Shown: positions 1 to 8,439, counted from the first letter of the stretch. The stretch: 20,165 bases of DNA from Gammaproteobacteria bacterium (GCA_014239225.1 JAAZZI010000005.1:1-20165), one strand, 5' to 3'. Numbers and translations: made by a program. Notes: generated from the sequence alone by a model not told the origin.

Positions 1-2
1 AA

Positions 3-914
3 AAAGAGGCGCCTAGAAAAGAAATTAAGAAGGACACGCAGCGACCAACTAAACTACGTGATGTCATTATCGCAATTGATGCAGGTCATGGGGGAGATGA
101 TCCTGGTGCAATAGGCCCAAGCGGTACTTATGAAAAAGATGTGGTTTTGAAGCTAGCTAAGAATCTTGCTAAAGATATTAATAAAGAGCGAGGCATGCGT
201 GCCGTATTAATACGTAAAGGCGACTATTATATAACACTAAGAAACAGAATTGTAAAAGCACGTGAGCACAGAGCAGATCTTTTCATTTCAATTCATGCTG
301 ATGCCTTTCGTGATCCAAAAGTAAGAGGATCTTCTGTGTATGTTTTAAGTAAAAAAGGGGCAAGTAGCGAAGCTGCAAAATGGTTAGCTGAAAAAGAAAA
401 CTCATCTGATTTAGTTGGCGGTGTAAGTTTAGATGATAAAGATGATCTTGTTGCTTCAGTTTTATTAGATTTGTCTCAAACTGCAAGCCTTGAGGCAAGT
501 ATTGATGTTTCAACCCATATTATAAAGGGATTAAGAAAGGTTGGAAAAGTACACAAACGAAGTGTTCAATCAGCGCCATTTGCTGTTCTTAAGTCACCCG
601 ATATTCCCTCGATTTTGATAGAAACGGGATTTATTTCAAATCCTGCAGAAGAGAAAAAGTTGGCGGATTCAAAATATCGTAAGAAAATGTCTAAAGCCAT
701 ATTTCATGGTATTAAAGGTTATTTTAGAGATTTTGCACCTGAAGGTACATTAATATCATTACGCAAACACATTATCGAAAGAGGTGAAACACTCTCAACT
801 ATTGCACAACAATATCGCGTAAGTCCGAATATGTTGAAAAAATATAATAGCCTTAAAGGAGATTTTGTGCGCGCCGGGCAAACAATCATTATTCCCAGAA
901 ATAGTGGCACATAA
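3..914 (+). CDS. amiB: N-acetylmuramoyl-L-alanine amidase (AmiB/AmiC family) with C-terminal LysM, 5' partial
   Basis: A periplasmic zinc amidase that cleaves the bond between N-acetylmuramic acid and L-alanine in peptidoglycan, normally for daughter-cell separation. The reading frame is open from the left edge (first full codon at 3), so a GTG at 141 is internal and not the start. About 303 residues are visible. Amidase_3 signatures are present: IDAGHGG (zinc His at fragment residue 29), a YEKDV segment (Glu), SIHAD (His) and IETGF (catalytic Glu). The last ~50 residues form one LysM domain (from about ISLRKHII, ending near GQTIIIPR), which binds glycan. The signal peptide and the usual AMIN domain must lie upstream. 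E. coli AmiB is 445 aa, and the fragment fits its C-terminal two thirds. Position directly before miaA supports amiB over amiC, but the mutL gene usually found between them is absent here. Confidence 0.93.
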   Translation, partial: KEAPRKEIKKDTQRPTKLRDVIIAIDAGHGGDDPGAIGPSGTYEKDVVLKLAKNLAKDINKERGMRAVLIRKGDYYITLRNRIVKAREHRADLFISIHADAFRDPKVRGSSVYVLSKKGASSEAAKWLAEKENSSDLVGGVSLDDKDDLVASVLLDLSQTASLEASIDVSTHIIKGLRKVGKVHKRSVQSAPFAVLKSPDIPSILIETGFISNPAEEKKLADSKYRKKMSKAIFHGIKGYFRDFAPEGTLISLRKHIIERGETLSTIAQQYRVSPNMLKKYNSLKGDFVRAGQTIIIPRNSGT

Positions 915-976
915 TTTAGTACAAATTTTTAATTATCTTATTTATCTCAATATTTTATTTCTAACTATAAACAATT

Positions 977-1900
977 GTGACTGAAGCACCATTTGTTATT
1001 TTTATAATGGGTCCTACTGCGACTGGTAAAACTGATCTAGCTATTTACTTACATAAAAAAATCAATTCTGAAATTATTAGTGTAGATTCAGCCATGGTTT
1101 ATCGAGGGTTAGATATTGGCACTGCAAAACCAGATAGAGAGCTTTTAGAAAAGGTTCCGCATCGATTGATAGATATTTGCGATCCAGTAGAAACGTATTC
1201 AGCAGCACGTTTTCAAGAAGATGCTTACTTAGCAATAAATGAGATTTACGATAAAGGTAAAACCCCGATACTTGTAGGTGGAACAGGTCTATATTTTCGT
1301 GCGCTCGAGTATGGTTTAGATAAATTACCAGAAGCCAATTATCTTGTTCGCGCAAAAATTGAAGAAGAAGCAGAGACAGAGGGATGGAAATATATGCATT
1401 CTAAGTTAGGCAAAATTGATGCTAAATCTGCAACAAGAATAAATCAGAATGATACACAAAGGATACAACGAGCATTAGAGGTATTTGAAATAACAGGACG
1501 AACGATGACTGAATTAACTGAGAAAAGCAAAAAGAAATCGTTCCCATTTGCTATTAAAAAAATAATTTTATTTCCTAATGATCGCTCACAGTTGCGTGAA
1601 CGTATTAAACAGCGTTTTCATGAGATGCTCAAAAATGGTCTGGTTGAAGAAGTCGAGTCTTTTTACCATCGCGATGATTTATCTTCAAAATTGCCATCAA
1701 TGAGACTTGTAGGGTATAGACAAATTTGGCGTTATCTAGATAATCAAATTACATACAAAGAAATGCAGGAGCACTCAATTATTGCAACACAACAACTCGC
1801 AAAGCGGCAATTAACCTGGTGTCGGGCGGAAAAAGGAGCAGAATGTTACGATTCATACAAATCTGAGATATTTCCCCAAATTTTGGATAATCTTAAATAA
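977..1900 (+). CDS. miaA: tRNA dimethylallyltransferase MiaA
   Basis: Transfers a dimethylallyl group to N6 of A37 in tRNAs that read codons starting with U, the first step to ms2i6A. At 307 aa it is close to the 316 aa of E. coli MiaA. Visible motifs are the P-loop GPTATGKT (residues 12-19), the substrate segment DSAMVYRGLDIGTAKP, VGGTGLYFRAL, the RINQNDTQRIQRALEVF segment and VGYRQIW near the C-terminus. The start is GTG at 977, which places the P-loop at the usual distance from the N-terminus. No Shine-Dalgarno is visible in the very AT-rich 62-base gap after the amidase gene. It lies upstream of hfq, the standard gammaproteobacterial order. Nothing in the protein looks damaged. Confidence 0.96.
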   Translation: MTEAPFVIFIMGPTATGKTDLAIYLHKKINSEIISVDSAMVYRGLDIGTAKPDRELLEKVPHRLIDICDPVETYSAARFQEDAYLAINEIYDKGKTPILVGGTGLYFRALEYGLDKLPEANYLVRAKIEEEAETEGWKYMHSKLGKIDAKSATRINQNDTQRIQRALEVFEITGRTMTELTEKSKKKSFPFAIKKIILFPNDRSQLRERIKQRFHEMLKNGLVEEVESFYHRDDLSSKLPSMRLVGYRQIWRYLDNQITYKEMQEHSIIATQQLAKRQLTWCRAEKGAECYDSYKSEIFPQILDNLK

Positions 1901-1930
1901 TTGACCGAAAAATTTCTTTATTTGTAATAT
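1901..1930 (+). promoter_or_regulatory. Sigma-70-type promoter for hfq
   Basis: TTGACC (1901-1906) and TAATAT (1925-1930) are separated by 18 bases and start directly after the miaA stop codon. Each hexamer is one mismatch or so from consensus. Transcription would start near 1937 and give a leader of about 70 bases before the hfq ATG. hfq promoters upstream of or inside miaA are known in E. coli; this one is predicted from sequence only. Confidence 0.6.
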
Positions 1931-1988
1931 ACTCAGACAATAACTCATGCACAAAACCTGTTCACCGTGGTTCATATAATAATAAGAC

Positions 1989-1999
1989 AGGAGGGAGGA
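1989..1999 (+). promoter_or_regulatory. Doubled Shine-Dalgarno of hfq
   Basis: The purine run AGGAGGGAGGA contains two overlapping anti-16S matches. The GGAGG core at 1990-1994 is 12 bases from the ATG, and GAGGA at 1995-1999 is 7 bases away. It is the strongest ribosome binding site in the window and indicates high hfq translation. Its 5' part (ACAGG, 1987-1991) can pair with CCTGT at 1957-1961 in the leader, so access may be regulated. Confidence 0.65.
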
Positions 2000-2006
2000 A
2001 TAGCCT

Positions 2007-2252
2007 ATGAGTAAGGGGCATTCATTACAGGATCCTTTTTTAAATGCTCTTAGAAAAGAGCGTATACCAGTTTCTGTTTTTTTGGTAAATGGAATAAAAC
2101 TACAGGGACAAGTAGAGTCTTTTGATCAATTTGTCATACTTCTGAAGAATTCGGTTAGTCAATTAGTCTATAAGCATGCAATATCGACAATCGTGCCAAC
2201 TAGAAATGTAAAGCTCGTTCATGCCGATGAGGAAAATGATGGAGAAGATTGA
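2007..2252 (+). CDS. hfq: RNA chaperone Hfq
   Basis: A hexameric Sm-like protein that pairs small RNAs with mRNAs and affects mRNA stability and translation in the cytoplasm. It has 81 residues. The Sm core is almost identical to E. coli Hfq: HSLQDPFLNALRKERIPVSV at residues 5-24, NGIKLQGQVESFDQFVILLK, and the Sm2 motif YKHAIST with the U-binding Lys and His. The C-terminal tail is short and acidic (DEENDGED), unlike the long flexible tail of enteric Hfq (102 aa in E. coli) but normal for Pseudomonas-like forms. An ATG with a strong Shine-Dalgarno and its own promoter precede it. It probably shares transcripts with hflX, which starts 32 bases downstream. Confidence 0.98.
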   Translation: MSKGHSLQDPFLNALRKERIPVSVFLVNGIKLQGQVESFDQFVILLKNSVSQLVYKHAISTIVPTRNVKLVHADEENDGED

Positions 2253-2284
2253 AGTTATAATAATTTTCAATATTTGCGAATCAT

Positions 2285-3595
2285 TTGAAATATAAGCCCG
2301 ACTCCATACAACGCGCTTTGATCGTGTATGTAGACTTTAAAGATTGTAGAGCAGATGGCGAATATAACGAATTTTGCGAATTGGTTAAATCTACCGGCCT
2401 TGAAATTGTTAGCACAATAAAAACAACTAGATTACGTGCCGATGCACGGCTTTTTATTGGTGTTGGTAAAGCCGAGGAAATTAGAGTAACTGCGGAAAAG
2501 TATGACGCTGATGTTGTAATCTTCAATCGTTTACTAACGCCAGCACAAGAACGAAATTTAGAAATGTTCTTTAGTATCCGCGTTATTGACAGAATAGGCT
2601 TGATACTCGATATATTTGCTCAGCGAGCTCTGAGTTATGAAGGTAAATTACAAGTCGAATTAGCCCAATTACAGCATCTGACAACTCGACTGATAAGGGG
2701 TTGGACTCATCTGGAACGACAAAAGGGCGGGATAGGTCTACGAGGCCCTGGAGAAACACAACTTGAAACAGACCGTCGTTTAATTGGTCGTCGTATTAAA
2801 GCTATTAAGGAGCGTATACAGAAGGTAAGAAAACAACGTTACCAGAGCCGGCAACAACGCAAGAAGCAGAATATTCCTGTTATTTCTTTTGTTGGATATA
2901 CAAACGCAGGCAAATCAACCTTATTTAATTACTTAACAGATGCAAATGTAAAAGTAGAAGACCAATTATTTGCAACACTTGACCCAACATTGAGACGTAT
3001 AAATACTGATAATGGCAACAACATTATTTTAACAGATACCGTTGGCTTTATTCGTGACCTACCTCACGAATTAATTGAGTCATTCAAAGCAACATTAGAC
3101 GAAGTAAAGGAGGCAGATTTACTTATACATATTATCGACGTTGATCAGGAACAACGCCAACAACGAATTGATGAAGTAAACCAAGTGGTTAGCGTGATTG
3201 GCGCATCTCACGTTGCTCAAATAGAGGTTTATAACAAGATTGATATGCATTCAGCACAAAAACGACGTATTGAGATTTCTGAAAATAATAAAATAACTCG
3301 TATTTGGTTGTCTTCTCGAACGGGTGAAGGAGTTGATTTGCTATTAGAAGCAATGAATAGATATTTAAATAAACATAAAAGACCACATTACATAAATATA
3401 CCCGTTTCTGCTGGTCAATTACGAGCTAAACTATTTGATATTGGCGCTGTCAAACAAGAGAATAATGATGATATGGGTGGTTGGGTTATGAAGGTAGAAT
3501 TAGAAGAATATAAATTGCATAAGTTGTGTAAGGAAGCTAACTTAGACATGTCAAATATTGCAGTTGAAAGATGCTCGCTACTAACATCTGTTTGA
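2285..3595 (+). CDS. hflX: GTPase HflX
   Basis: A ribosome-associated GTPase that splits stalled 70S ribosomes, for example after heat stress. At 436 aa it is slightly longer than E. coli HflX (426). The N-terminal HflX domain (about residues 1-190) contains the conserved segments SPAQERNLE-like TPAQERNLE, VIDRIGLILDIFAQRA, EGKLQVELAQL and GGIGLRGPGETQLETDRR. The Era-like GTPase domain has G1 GYTNAGKS (204-211), G3 DTVGF (251-255), G4 NKID (317-320) and a G5-like SSRTGEG. The start chosen is TTG at 2285. An in-frame stop lies at 2261, no ATG or GTG lies between, and this start aligns with E. coli Met1. No Shine-Dalgarno is obvious, so coupling to hfq is likely. Confidence 0.95.
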   Translation: MKYKPDSIQRALIVYVDFKDCRADGEYNEFCELVKSTGLEIVSTIKTTRLRADARLFIGVGKAEEIRVTAEKYDADVVIFNRLLTPAQERNLEMFFSIRVIDRIGLILDIFAQRALSYEGKLQVELAQLQHLTTRLIRGWTHLERQKGGIGLRGPGETQLETDRRLIGRRIKAIKERIQKVRKQRYQSRQQRKKQNIPVISFVGYTNAGKSTLFNYLTDANVKVEDQLFATLDPTLRRINTDNGNNIILTDTVGFIRDLPHELIESFKATLDEVKEADLLIHIIDVDQEQRQQRIDEVNQVVSVIGASHVAQIEVYNKIDMHSAQKRRIEISENNKITRIWLSSRTGEGVDLLLEAMNRYLNKHKRPHYINIPVSAGQLRAKLFDIGAVKQENNDDMGGWVMKVELEEYKLHKLCKEANLDMSNIAVERCSLLTSV

Positions 3596-3651
3596 TTTCA
3601 AAATTACAGCGTTAGTTTTTAATACTACAACTATTTAGGAGATATTATTTA

Positions 3652-4788
3652 ATGGCTTGGAATGAAACGCCTGATGGCAATAAAAACAAAGACCCTTGGG
3701 GGAAAAATGGTAATGGGGGAGGCCCTCCTGACCTAGATGAGATCGTCCGGAAAATGCAGAAGGGTTTTGGTGGAATCTTTAGTAATGGATCCTCAGGAAA
3801 AGGTGGCAATTCAATATTTCCATTTTCAATCGGCATTATCTTATTAATAGCATGGCTTATTTTTGATATGACATATTTGATTGATCAACAACAAAGAGGT
3901 GTTGTATTACGTTTTGGCGAACATGTAAATACATTGGACCCAGGCTTAAATATACGTTTACCTCGGCCTATTGAAAAGGTTATGAAGGTTAATGTGGGAC
4001 AGGTTCGATCGATAACACATAAGGCAACAATGTTAACTCAGGATGAAAATATTGTTGATGTTGAAGTCGCAGTTCAGTGGCGTATTGGAAGCGCAACCGA
4101 TTTTTTATTCAACGTGTATGAGCCATTTCCAACCCTTAGGCAGGTTACAGAGAGTACAGTACGTGAAGTTATCGGCAAAAGCGAATTAGATTTTGTTTTA
4201 ACTGAAGGCAGAAGTGAAATAGCACAAAGAATACAAGTTCTAATTCAAGATGTTTTAGACGATTACGCTTCAGGTATTTATATATCGAGCGTTGAAATGC
4301 AGCCCGCCAAACCACCTGAAGAAGTTAAAGCAGCATTTGATGATGCAATTAAGGCTCGTGAGGATGAACAACGTTTAGTTAATGAAGCAGAAGCTTATCG
4401 CAATGATATTATCCCGAAAGCACGAGGTGGAGCAGCTCGCTTACGCGAAGAATCAAATGGCTATAAAGCACGTGTGATTGCAAGGGCTGAAGGTGAGGCT
4501 AGTCGATTCGAACAGTTATTAATAGAATATAAACGCGCCCCCAAGGTAACGCGTGAACGTTTATATATAGACGCAATTGAGTCAGTATTTTCCAACACTA
4601 ACAAAGTACTAATTGATAATGACAATGGAAATAGTTTAATGTATTTACCAATTGACAAGCTTATCGACAGGGAAGTAAAGAAAAATTTAAATGCTCCACG
4701 CTCGAAATTCAATAACTCAAATAATCAATCAAGCTCATCAACTAATTCGGAAAATATTCCGAATGGTCGATTAAGAGGAGCACGATAA
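3652..4788 (+). CDS. hflK: FtsH protease modulator HflK
   Basis: One half of the HflK-HflC complex, an inner-membrane SPFH/prohibitin assembly that forms a cage around the FtsH protease and controls its access to membrane substrates. It has 378 residues (419 in E. coli). The Gly/Pro/Asn-rich cytoplasmic N-terminus (residues 1-52) is typical of HflK. One transmembrane segment follows (about 55-73), then the periplasmic SPFH domain starting QQQRGVVLRFGE and a long charged coiled-coil region (about 230-300, rich in Glu/Ala/Arg). The Asn/Ser-rich C-terminus is low complexity. The ATG is preceded by TAGGAGA at a good distance. Its stop shares one base with the hflC start (TAATG), so the two subunits are translationally coupled. 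Confidence 0.95.
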   Translation: MAWNETPDGNKNKDPWGKNGNGGGPPDLDEIVRKMQKGFGGIFSNGSSGKGGNSIFPFSIGIILLIAWLIFDMTYLIDQQQRGVVLRFGEHVNTLDPGLNIRLPRPIEKVMKVNVGQVRSITHKATMLTQDENIVDVEVAVQWRIGSATDFLFNVYEPFPTLRQVTESTVREVIGKSELDFVLTEGRSEIAQRIQVLIQDVLDDYASGIYISSVEMQPAKPPEEVKAAFDDAIKAREDEQRLVNEAEAYRNDIIPKARGGAARLREESNGYKARVIARAEGEASRFEQLLIEYKRAPKVTRERLYIDAIESVFSNTNKVLIDNDNGNSLMYLPIDKLIDREVKKNLNAPRSKFNNSNNQSSSSTNSENIPNGRLRGAR

Positions 4789-5648
4789 TGTCATTTAATT
4801 ATAAATTTATATTTCCATTTTTAGTTATTGCAACAATTTTTTATTTTTCAGTATTTACAGTTAATCAATGGCAACAGGCGTTAGTTTTTAAATTTCGAGA
4901 AATACAGCGTTCGAATAATGAGCCGGGTATTCATTTTATGATACCTTTGGTAAATTACGCACAGAAAATTGAAAAACGCTTACTAAATCTTGATAAAGAA
5001 CCACAACGTTTTCTTACTAAAGAAAAGAAAGACGTAATTGTTGACTATTATGTCAAATGGCGGATTACTGATATAGAAAAATTCTACACTGCAACAAGAG
5101 GTAATGTAGTTAGCGCTAATACGTTGTTAGAGCAGCGCATTAATCGCGCATTACGAGATCAATTTGGCGAACGAACCATTCAAGAAGTGGTATCAGGTGA
5201 GCGTACACAGATTATGAGTGTTGTCACCTCAACAACATCTAATTTATCAGATGAATTAGGTATTTCTGTAATTGATGTGCGAACTAAAAGAATTGATTTA
5301 CCTGCAGAAGTTAGTAACTCTGTTTATCAACGTATGCGTGCTGAAAGAGATCGTGTGGCAAAAGGGTTTCGAGCGCGTGGTTCTGAAGCTGCCGAAAGAA
5401 TAAGAGCTAATGCTGATAGAGAACGTGAGATTATTTTGGCAAATGCTTTCCGAGATGCTGAAACTATTCGTGGCGAGGGAGATGCCCAAGCAACCGAGGT
5501 TTATGCCGCAGCTTTTACTAAAGATAGAGAATTTTACTCATTTTATCGTAGTTTGAATGCCTATCAGAATAGTTTTAATCAAGGTAACGATATATTATTA
5601 GTTGAGCCTAATTCTGATTTTTTTAAATATTTTAATAAATCGAAGTAA
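4788..5648 (+). CDS. hflC: FtsH protease modulator HflC
   Basis: Partner of HflK in the FtsH-regulating SPFH complex. It has 286 residues (334 in E. coli). An N-terminal signal anchor (about residues 7-25) is followed by the periplasmic SPFH domain, with NQWQQALVFKFREI and GIHFMIPLV near its start, and by the HflC-typical segment RMRAERDRVAKGFRARGSEA then ANADRERE, the start of the coiled coil. The C-terminus includes FYRSLNAYQNSF, matching the family pattern FYRSLxAY. It starts at the ATG overlapping the hflK stop, with AGAGGAG as Shine-Dalgarno inside the hflK end. The shorter length reflects a shorter middle and tail, not a break. Confidence 0.95.
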   Translation: MSFNYKFIFPFLVIATIFYFSVFTVNQWQQALVFKFREIQRSNNEPGIHFMIPLVNYAQKIEKRLLNLDKEPQRFLTKEKKDVIVDYYVKWRITDIEKFYTATRGNVVSANTLLEQRINRALRDQFGERTIQEVVSGERTQIMSVVTSTTSNLSDELGISVIDVRTKRIDLPAEVSNSVYQRMRAERDRVAKGFRARGSEAAERIRANADREREIILANAFRDAETIRGEGDAQATEVYAAAFTKDREFYSFYRSLNAYQNSFNQGNDILLVEPNSDFFKYFNKSK

Positions 5649-5743
5649 CCTATAAAATTAGACGCATAATATTAAGTACTTGCAGTTCTTCTATTAGAAA
5701 TATTTGATATCATGTTTTTAAAAGGTAGTAACGGTGAAACTGA

Positions 5744-5941
5744 TTGTATGGCATTAACTTTTCTGATCTTTTAGCTGCGATAGCATTAGTGTTCATTTTT
5801 GAGGGACTGATGCCATTTTTAAACCCAGACGGTCTTCGAAAAGTTTTCCAGATAGCCGCTCAATTAGATAATCAAAAATTAAGATTTTTAGGTGTTACTA
5901 GTATGCTATTTGGCATAGTGCTTTTGTATATTGTGCGTTAA
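5744..5941 (+). CDS. yjeT: YjeT-like small membrane protein (DUF2065)
   Basis: A 65-residue protein of unknown function, the same length as E. coli YjeT and in the same place between hflC and purA. Two hydrophobic segments (about residues 8-28 and 47-64) flank a short polar loop, with the family pattern ALVFIFEGLMPFLNP near the N-terminus and a terminal IVLLYIVR. The start is TTG at 5744, because a stop codon (TGA, 5741-5743) sits immediately before it in frame. GGTGA at 5733-5737 is a plausible Shine-Dalgarno. The constant position next to hflKC suggests a link to that membrane complex, but this is inference. hisZ follows after 8 bases. Confidence 0.85.
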   Translation: MYGINFSDLLAAIALVFIFEGLMPFLNPDGLRKVFQIAAQLDNQKLRFLGVTSMLFGIVLLYIVR

Positions 5942-5949
5942 ATAACTTT

Positions 5950-7134
5950 ATGACTATAACTAACCGTTGGCTATTACCCGAAGGCGTTGATGAGATATTG
6001 CCACCAAAGGCAATGCTACTTGAACAGATATGCCGAAAACTCATCGATTTATTTTCAACCTGGGGCTATGAATTTGTAATCCCACCAATGATCGAGTATT
6101 TAGAATCATTACTTACAGCTGCTGGTGAAGATCTTGATTTACAAACATATAAGGTTACAGACCAATTAAGCGGTCGCTTAATGGGTATTCGTGCCGATAT
6201 AACACCACAGGTTGCACGCATAGATGCACACCTTTTGCAACGCGATGTCCCTACCAGGCTATGTTACCTTGGCTCAGTCTTGCATAGTCGTACTAATAAC
6301 TCAGGTGATTCACGTTCTCCTTTACAATTGGGAGCAGAACTCTATGGTCATGCGGGAGTATCTAGCGACATTGAAATAGTCAAATTAATGTTAGCGACAT
6401 TTAACTCTCTGGGAATTAGGAATATTTGTATGGATATAGGCCATATCGGGATCTTTAGATCTTTAATTTCTGAAGCTAAATTAAGTGCCGAACAAAAATC
6501 AGAGATTTTCGAGATGCTTAAACGAAAAGCTAAAGACGAATTAAAAATTTTCTACAAGAAATTAAAAATTAACGATAATAATAGCAAAGCCTTATTGGAT
6601 TTAATTGATTTACATGGCGATGTTACGGTGTTAGATGATGCTGTACATGCATTTGGAAAATTATCTCCAAACATAACAAAATATATAGCTGAAGTTAAGG
6701 CAGTCACCGAATCTATATCGGATCAATCTGATGCATCTATTAATATTGATTTGGCAGAGCTGCGCGGTTACAACTACCACACTGGAATGATTTATACAGC
6801 TTTTGTTCCAAACGAAGGTAAGGGAATAGCTTTTGGTGGCCGTTATGATGATATTGGAAGTGCTTTTGGAAGAGCAAGACCTGCGACTGGGTTTAGTACG
6901 GATGTTAAGCAATTACTGGAACTTCATAATATAAAAGACAAGAAATTGGATAGAATCCTTGCCCCAATAAATGATGATGATTTGTTGAGTAAGAAAATTA
7001 CTGAATTACGGGAAAAAGGAAAGATTGTGATACAAGAATTGGAAGGGCAAAACTCTACAGCAAGTGAAATGAACTGTAATCAGTTACTTGTTTTTGAGAA
7101 AAATCAATGGGTCGTAAAAGACAATAAAAAATAA
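5950..7134 (+). CDS. hisZ: ATP phosphoribosyltransferase regulatory subunit HisZ
   Basis: A paralogue of the histidyl-tRNA synthetase catalytic domain that pairs with the short form of HisG to make the first enzyme of histidine synthesis and confers feedback inhibition by histidine. It has 394 residues, the normal size, and has no anticodon-binding domain. Class II synthetase-fold motifs are visible: LLPEGVDEILPP at the N-terminus, GIRADITPQVARIDAH (motif 2 region), LCYLGSVLH, and near residue 295 GGRYDDIGSAFGRARPATGFS-like motif 3. This last motif is characteristic of HisZ as opposed to HisS. It is placed just before purA, as in many beta- and gammaproteobacteria. No Shine-Dalgarno is visible before the ATG. 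hisG is not in the window. Confidence 0.93.
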   Translation: MTITNRWLLPEGVDEILPPKAMLLEQICRKLIDLFSTWGYEFVIPPMIEYLESLLTAAGEDLDLQTYKVTDQLSGRLMGIRADITPQVARIDAHLLQRDVPTRLCYLGSVLHSRTNNSGDSRSPLQLGAELYGHAGVSSDIEIVKLMLATFNSLGIRNICMDIGHIGIFRSLISEAKLSAEQKSEIFEMLKRKAKDELKIFYKKLKINDNNSKALLDLIDLHGDVTVLDDAVHAFGKLSPNITKYIAEVKAVTESISDQSDASINIDLAELRGYNYHTGMIYTAFVPNEGKGIAFGGRYDDIGSAFGRARPATGFSTDVKQLLELHNIKDKKLDRILAPINDDDLLSKKITELREKGKIVIQELEGQNSTASEMNCNQLLVFEKNQWVVKDNKK

Positions 7135-7146
7135 GATTCTATAAAT

Positions 7147-8439
7147 ATGGGAAAAAATATTATTGTATTAGGCACCCAGTGGGGTGATGAAGGCAAAGGA
7201 AAAATTGTTGATTTATTAACAGATTCTGTTGCTGCAGTTGTACGATATCAAGGAGGTCATAACGCAGGACATACTGTTGTTATTAATAAAAAGAAAACAA
7301 TTCTACATCTAATACCATCTGGTATTTTGCATGAAGGTACAGAATGTCTAATAGGGAATGGTGTAGTTCTAAGTCCTCATGCGCTTATGGAAGAGATTCA
7401 AACTTTAGAAGAAAATGATATAAAGGCCCGTTCATCAATAAAGATAAGTGGAGCATGTACTTTAGTATTGCCTTATCACATTGCGCTAGATCAAGCACGT
7501 GAGAAGCATAAGGGTAAGGCCGCTATCGGAACAACTGGTAGAGGAATAGGTCCTGCTTACGAAGATAAAGTTGCTAGAAGAGCAATACGAGCAGATGATT
7601 TAATCGATGAAAAACGTCTCACTAAGAAGCTTGAAGAAACACTCGATTATTATAATTTTTTACTAAAAAATTATTACCAATCAGATGGCATTGATTATCA
7701 ACAAACATTAGCCGAGATAAATAAATTATCCAACTTTTTAGTACCCATGATTATTGATGTTACTGGGCGTCTAAATGAATTGCGTGAGCAAGGTGAGAAT
7801 ATTCTTTTTGAAGGCGCACAAGGCACTTGGTTAGATATAGATCATGGTACTTATCCATTCGTTACATCATCATCAACAACTGCAGGTGGCGCGGCAACTG
7901 GCACAGGTTTTGGGCTCTGTTATTTTGATTATGTTTTAGGTATTACTAAAGCTTACACAACAAGAGTTGGGGAAGGTCCTTTTCCAACAGAATTAACAGA
8001 TGAAGTAGGTAAACATATTGCTAATATTGGCTGTGAATTTGGCGCTACGACTGGAAGAGCAAGGCGTTGCGGATGGTTTGATGCTGTTGCGCTTTGCCGT
8101 TCAGCACAAATTAATAGTTTAACTGGATTATGTATCACTAAGTTAGATGTTCTAGATAATTTAGAGAAAATATATATTTGTACTGCTTATGAATTTAATG
8201 GCAAGACAATAACTACTCTTCCAGTAGATGCCGAAAATTTATCTAAATGCAAACCTATTTATGAAGAACATTTAGGTTGGCAATCTTCTACAATGGGCAT
8301 TACAAAATATAATAAATTACCCAAAGAAGCATGTAATTATCTTGAACGAATTTCAGAACTTACCCAAACACCAATTGATATTATTTCGACAGGTCCTGAT
8401 CGCAATGAGACAATTGTTTTGAAAAATCCACTTACTTAA
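7147..8439 (+). CDS. purA: Adenylosuccinate synthetase PurA
   Basis: Joins IMP and aspartate with GTP hydrolysis to make adenylosuccinate, the first committed step to AMP. At 430 aa it matches E. coli PurA (432). The N-terminal GTP-binding motif is WGDEGKGK (residues 12-19, with Asp14 as the catalytic base), and GGHNAGHT follows with the catalytic His at 42. GTTGRGIGPAYEDK, GAQGTWLDIDHGTYPFVTSS, TTAGGAATGTG and CITKLDVLD are all present. The C-terminal GPDRNETI is conserved. The ATG comes 12 bases after hisZ without a visible Shine-Dalgarno. Its TAA stop is followed directly by the ATG of the next gene, in the same frame. Confidence 0.98.
   Translation: MGKNIIVLGTQWGDEGKGKIVDLLTDSVAAVVRYQGGHNAGHTVVINKKKTILHLIPSGILHEGTECLIGNGVVLSPHALMEEIQTLEENDIKARSSIKISGACTLVLPYHIALDQAREKHKGKAAIGTTGRGIGPAYEDKVARRAIRADDLIDEKRLTKKLEETLDYYNFLLKNYYQSDGIDYQQTLAEINKLSNFLVPMIIDVTGRLNELREQGENILFEGAQGTWLDIDHGTYPFVTSSSTTAGGAATGTGFGLCYFDYVLGITKAYTTRVGEGPFPTELTDEVGKHIANIGCEFGATTGRARRCGWFDAVALCRSAQINSLTGLCITKLDVLDNLEKIYICTAYEFNGKTITTLPVDAENLSKCKPIYEEHLGWQSSTMGITKYNKLPKEACNYLERISELTQTPIDIISTGPDRNETIVLKNPLT

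Noticed and set aside
960..980. TATAAA at 966-971 just before the miaA GTG, suggesting a leaderless transcript
   Set aside because: No -35 element stands at the right distance and AT-rich spacers make such hexamers common. Readthrough from the amidase gene explains expression more simply.
3645..3836. Minus-strand frame rich in proline opposite the hflK start
   Set aside because: It is the complement of the Gly/Asn-rich HflK N-terminus, whose low complexity keeps the opposite frame open.
5680..5704. TTGCAG with TTTGAT at 17-base spacing before yjeT as a promoter
   Set aside because: The -10 hexamer matches consensus at only three positions; the hflC transcript can cover yjeT.
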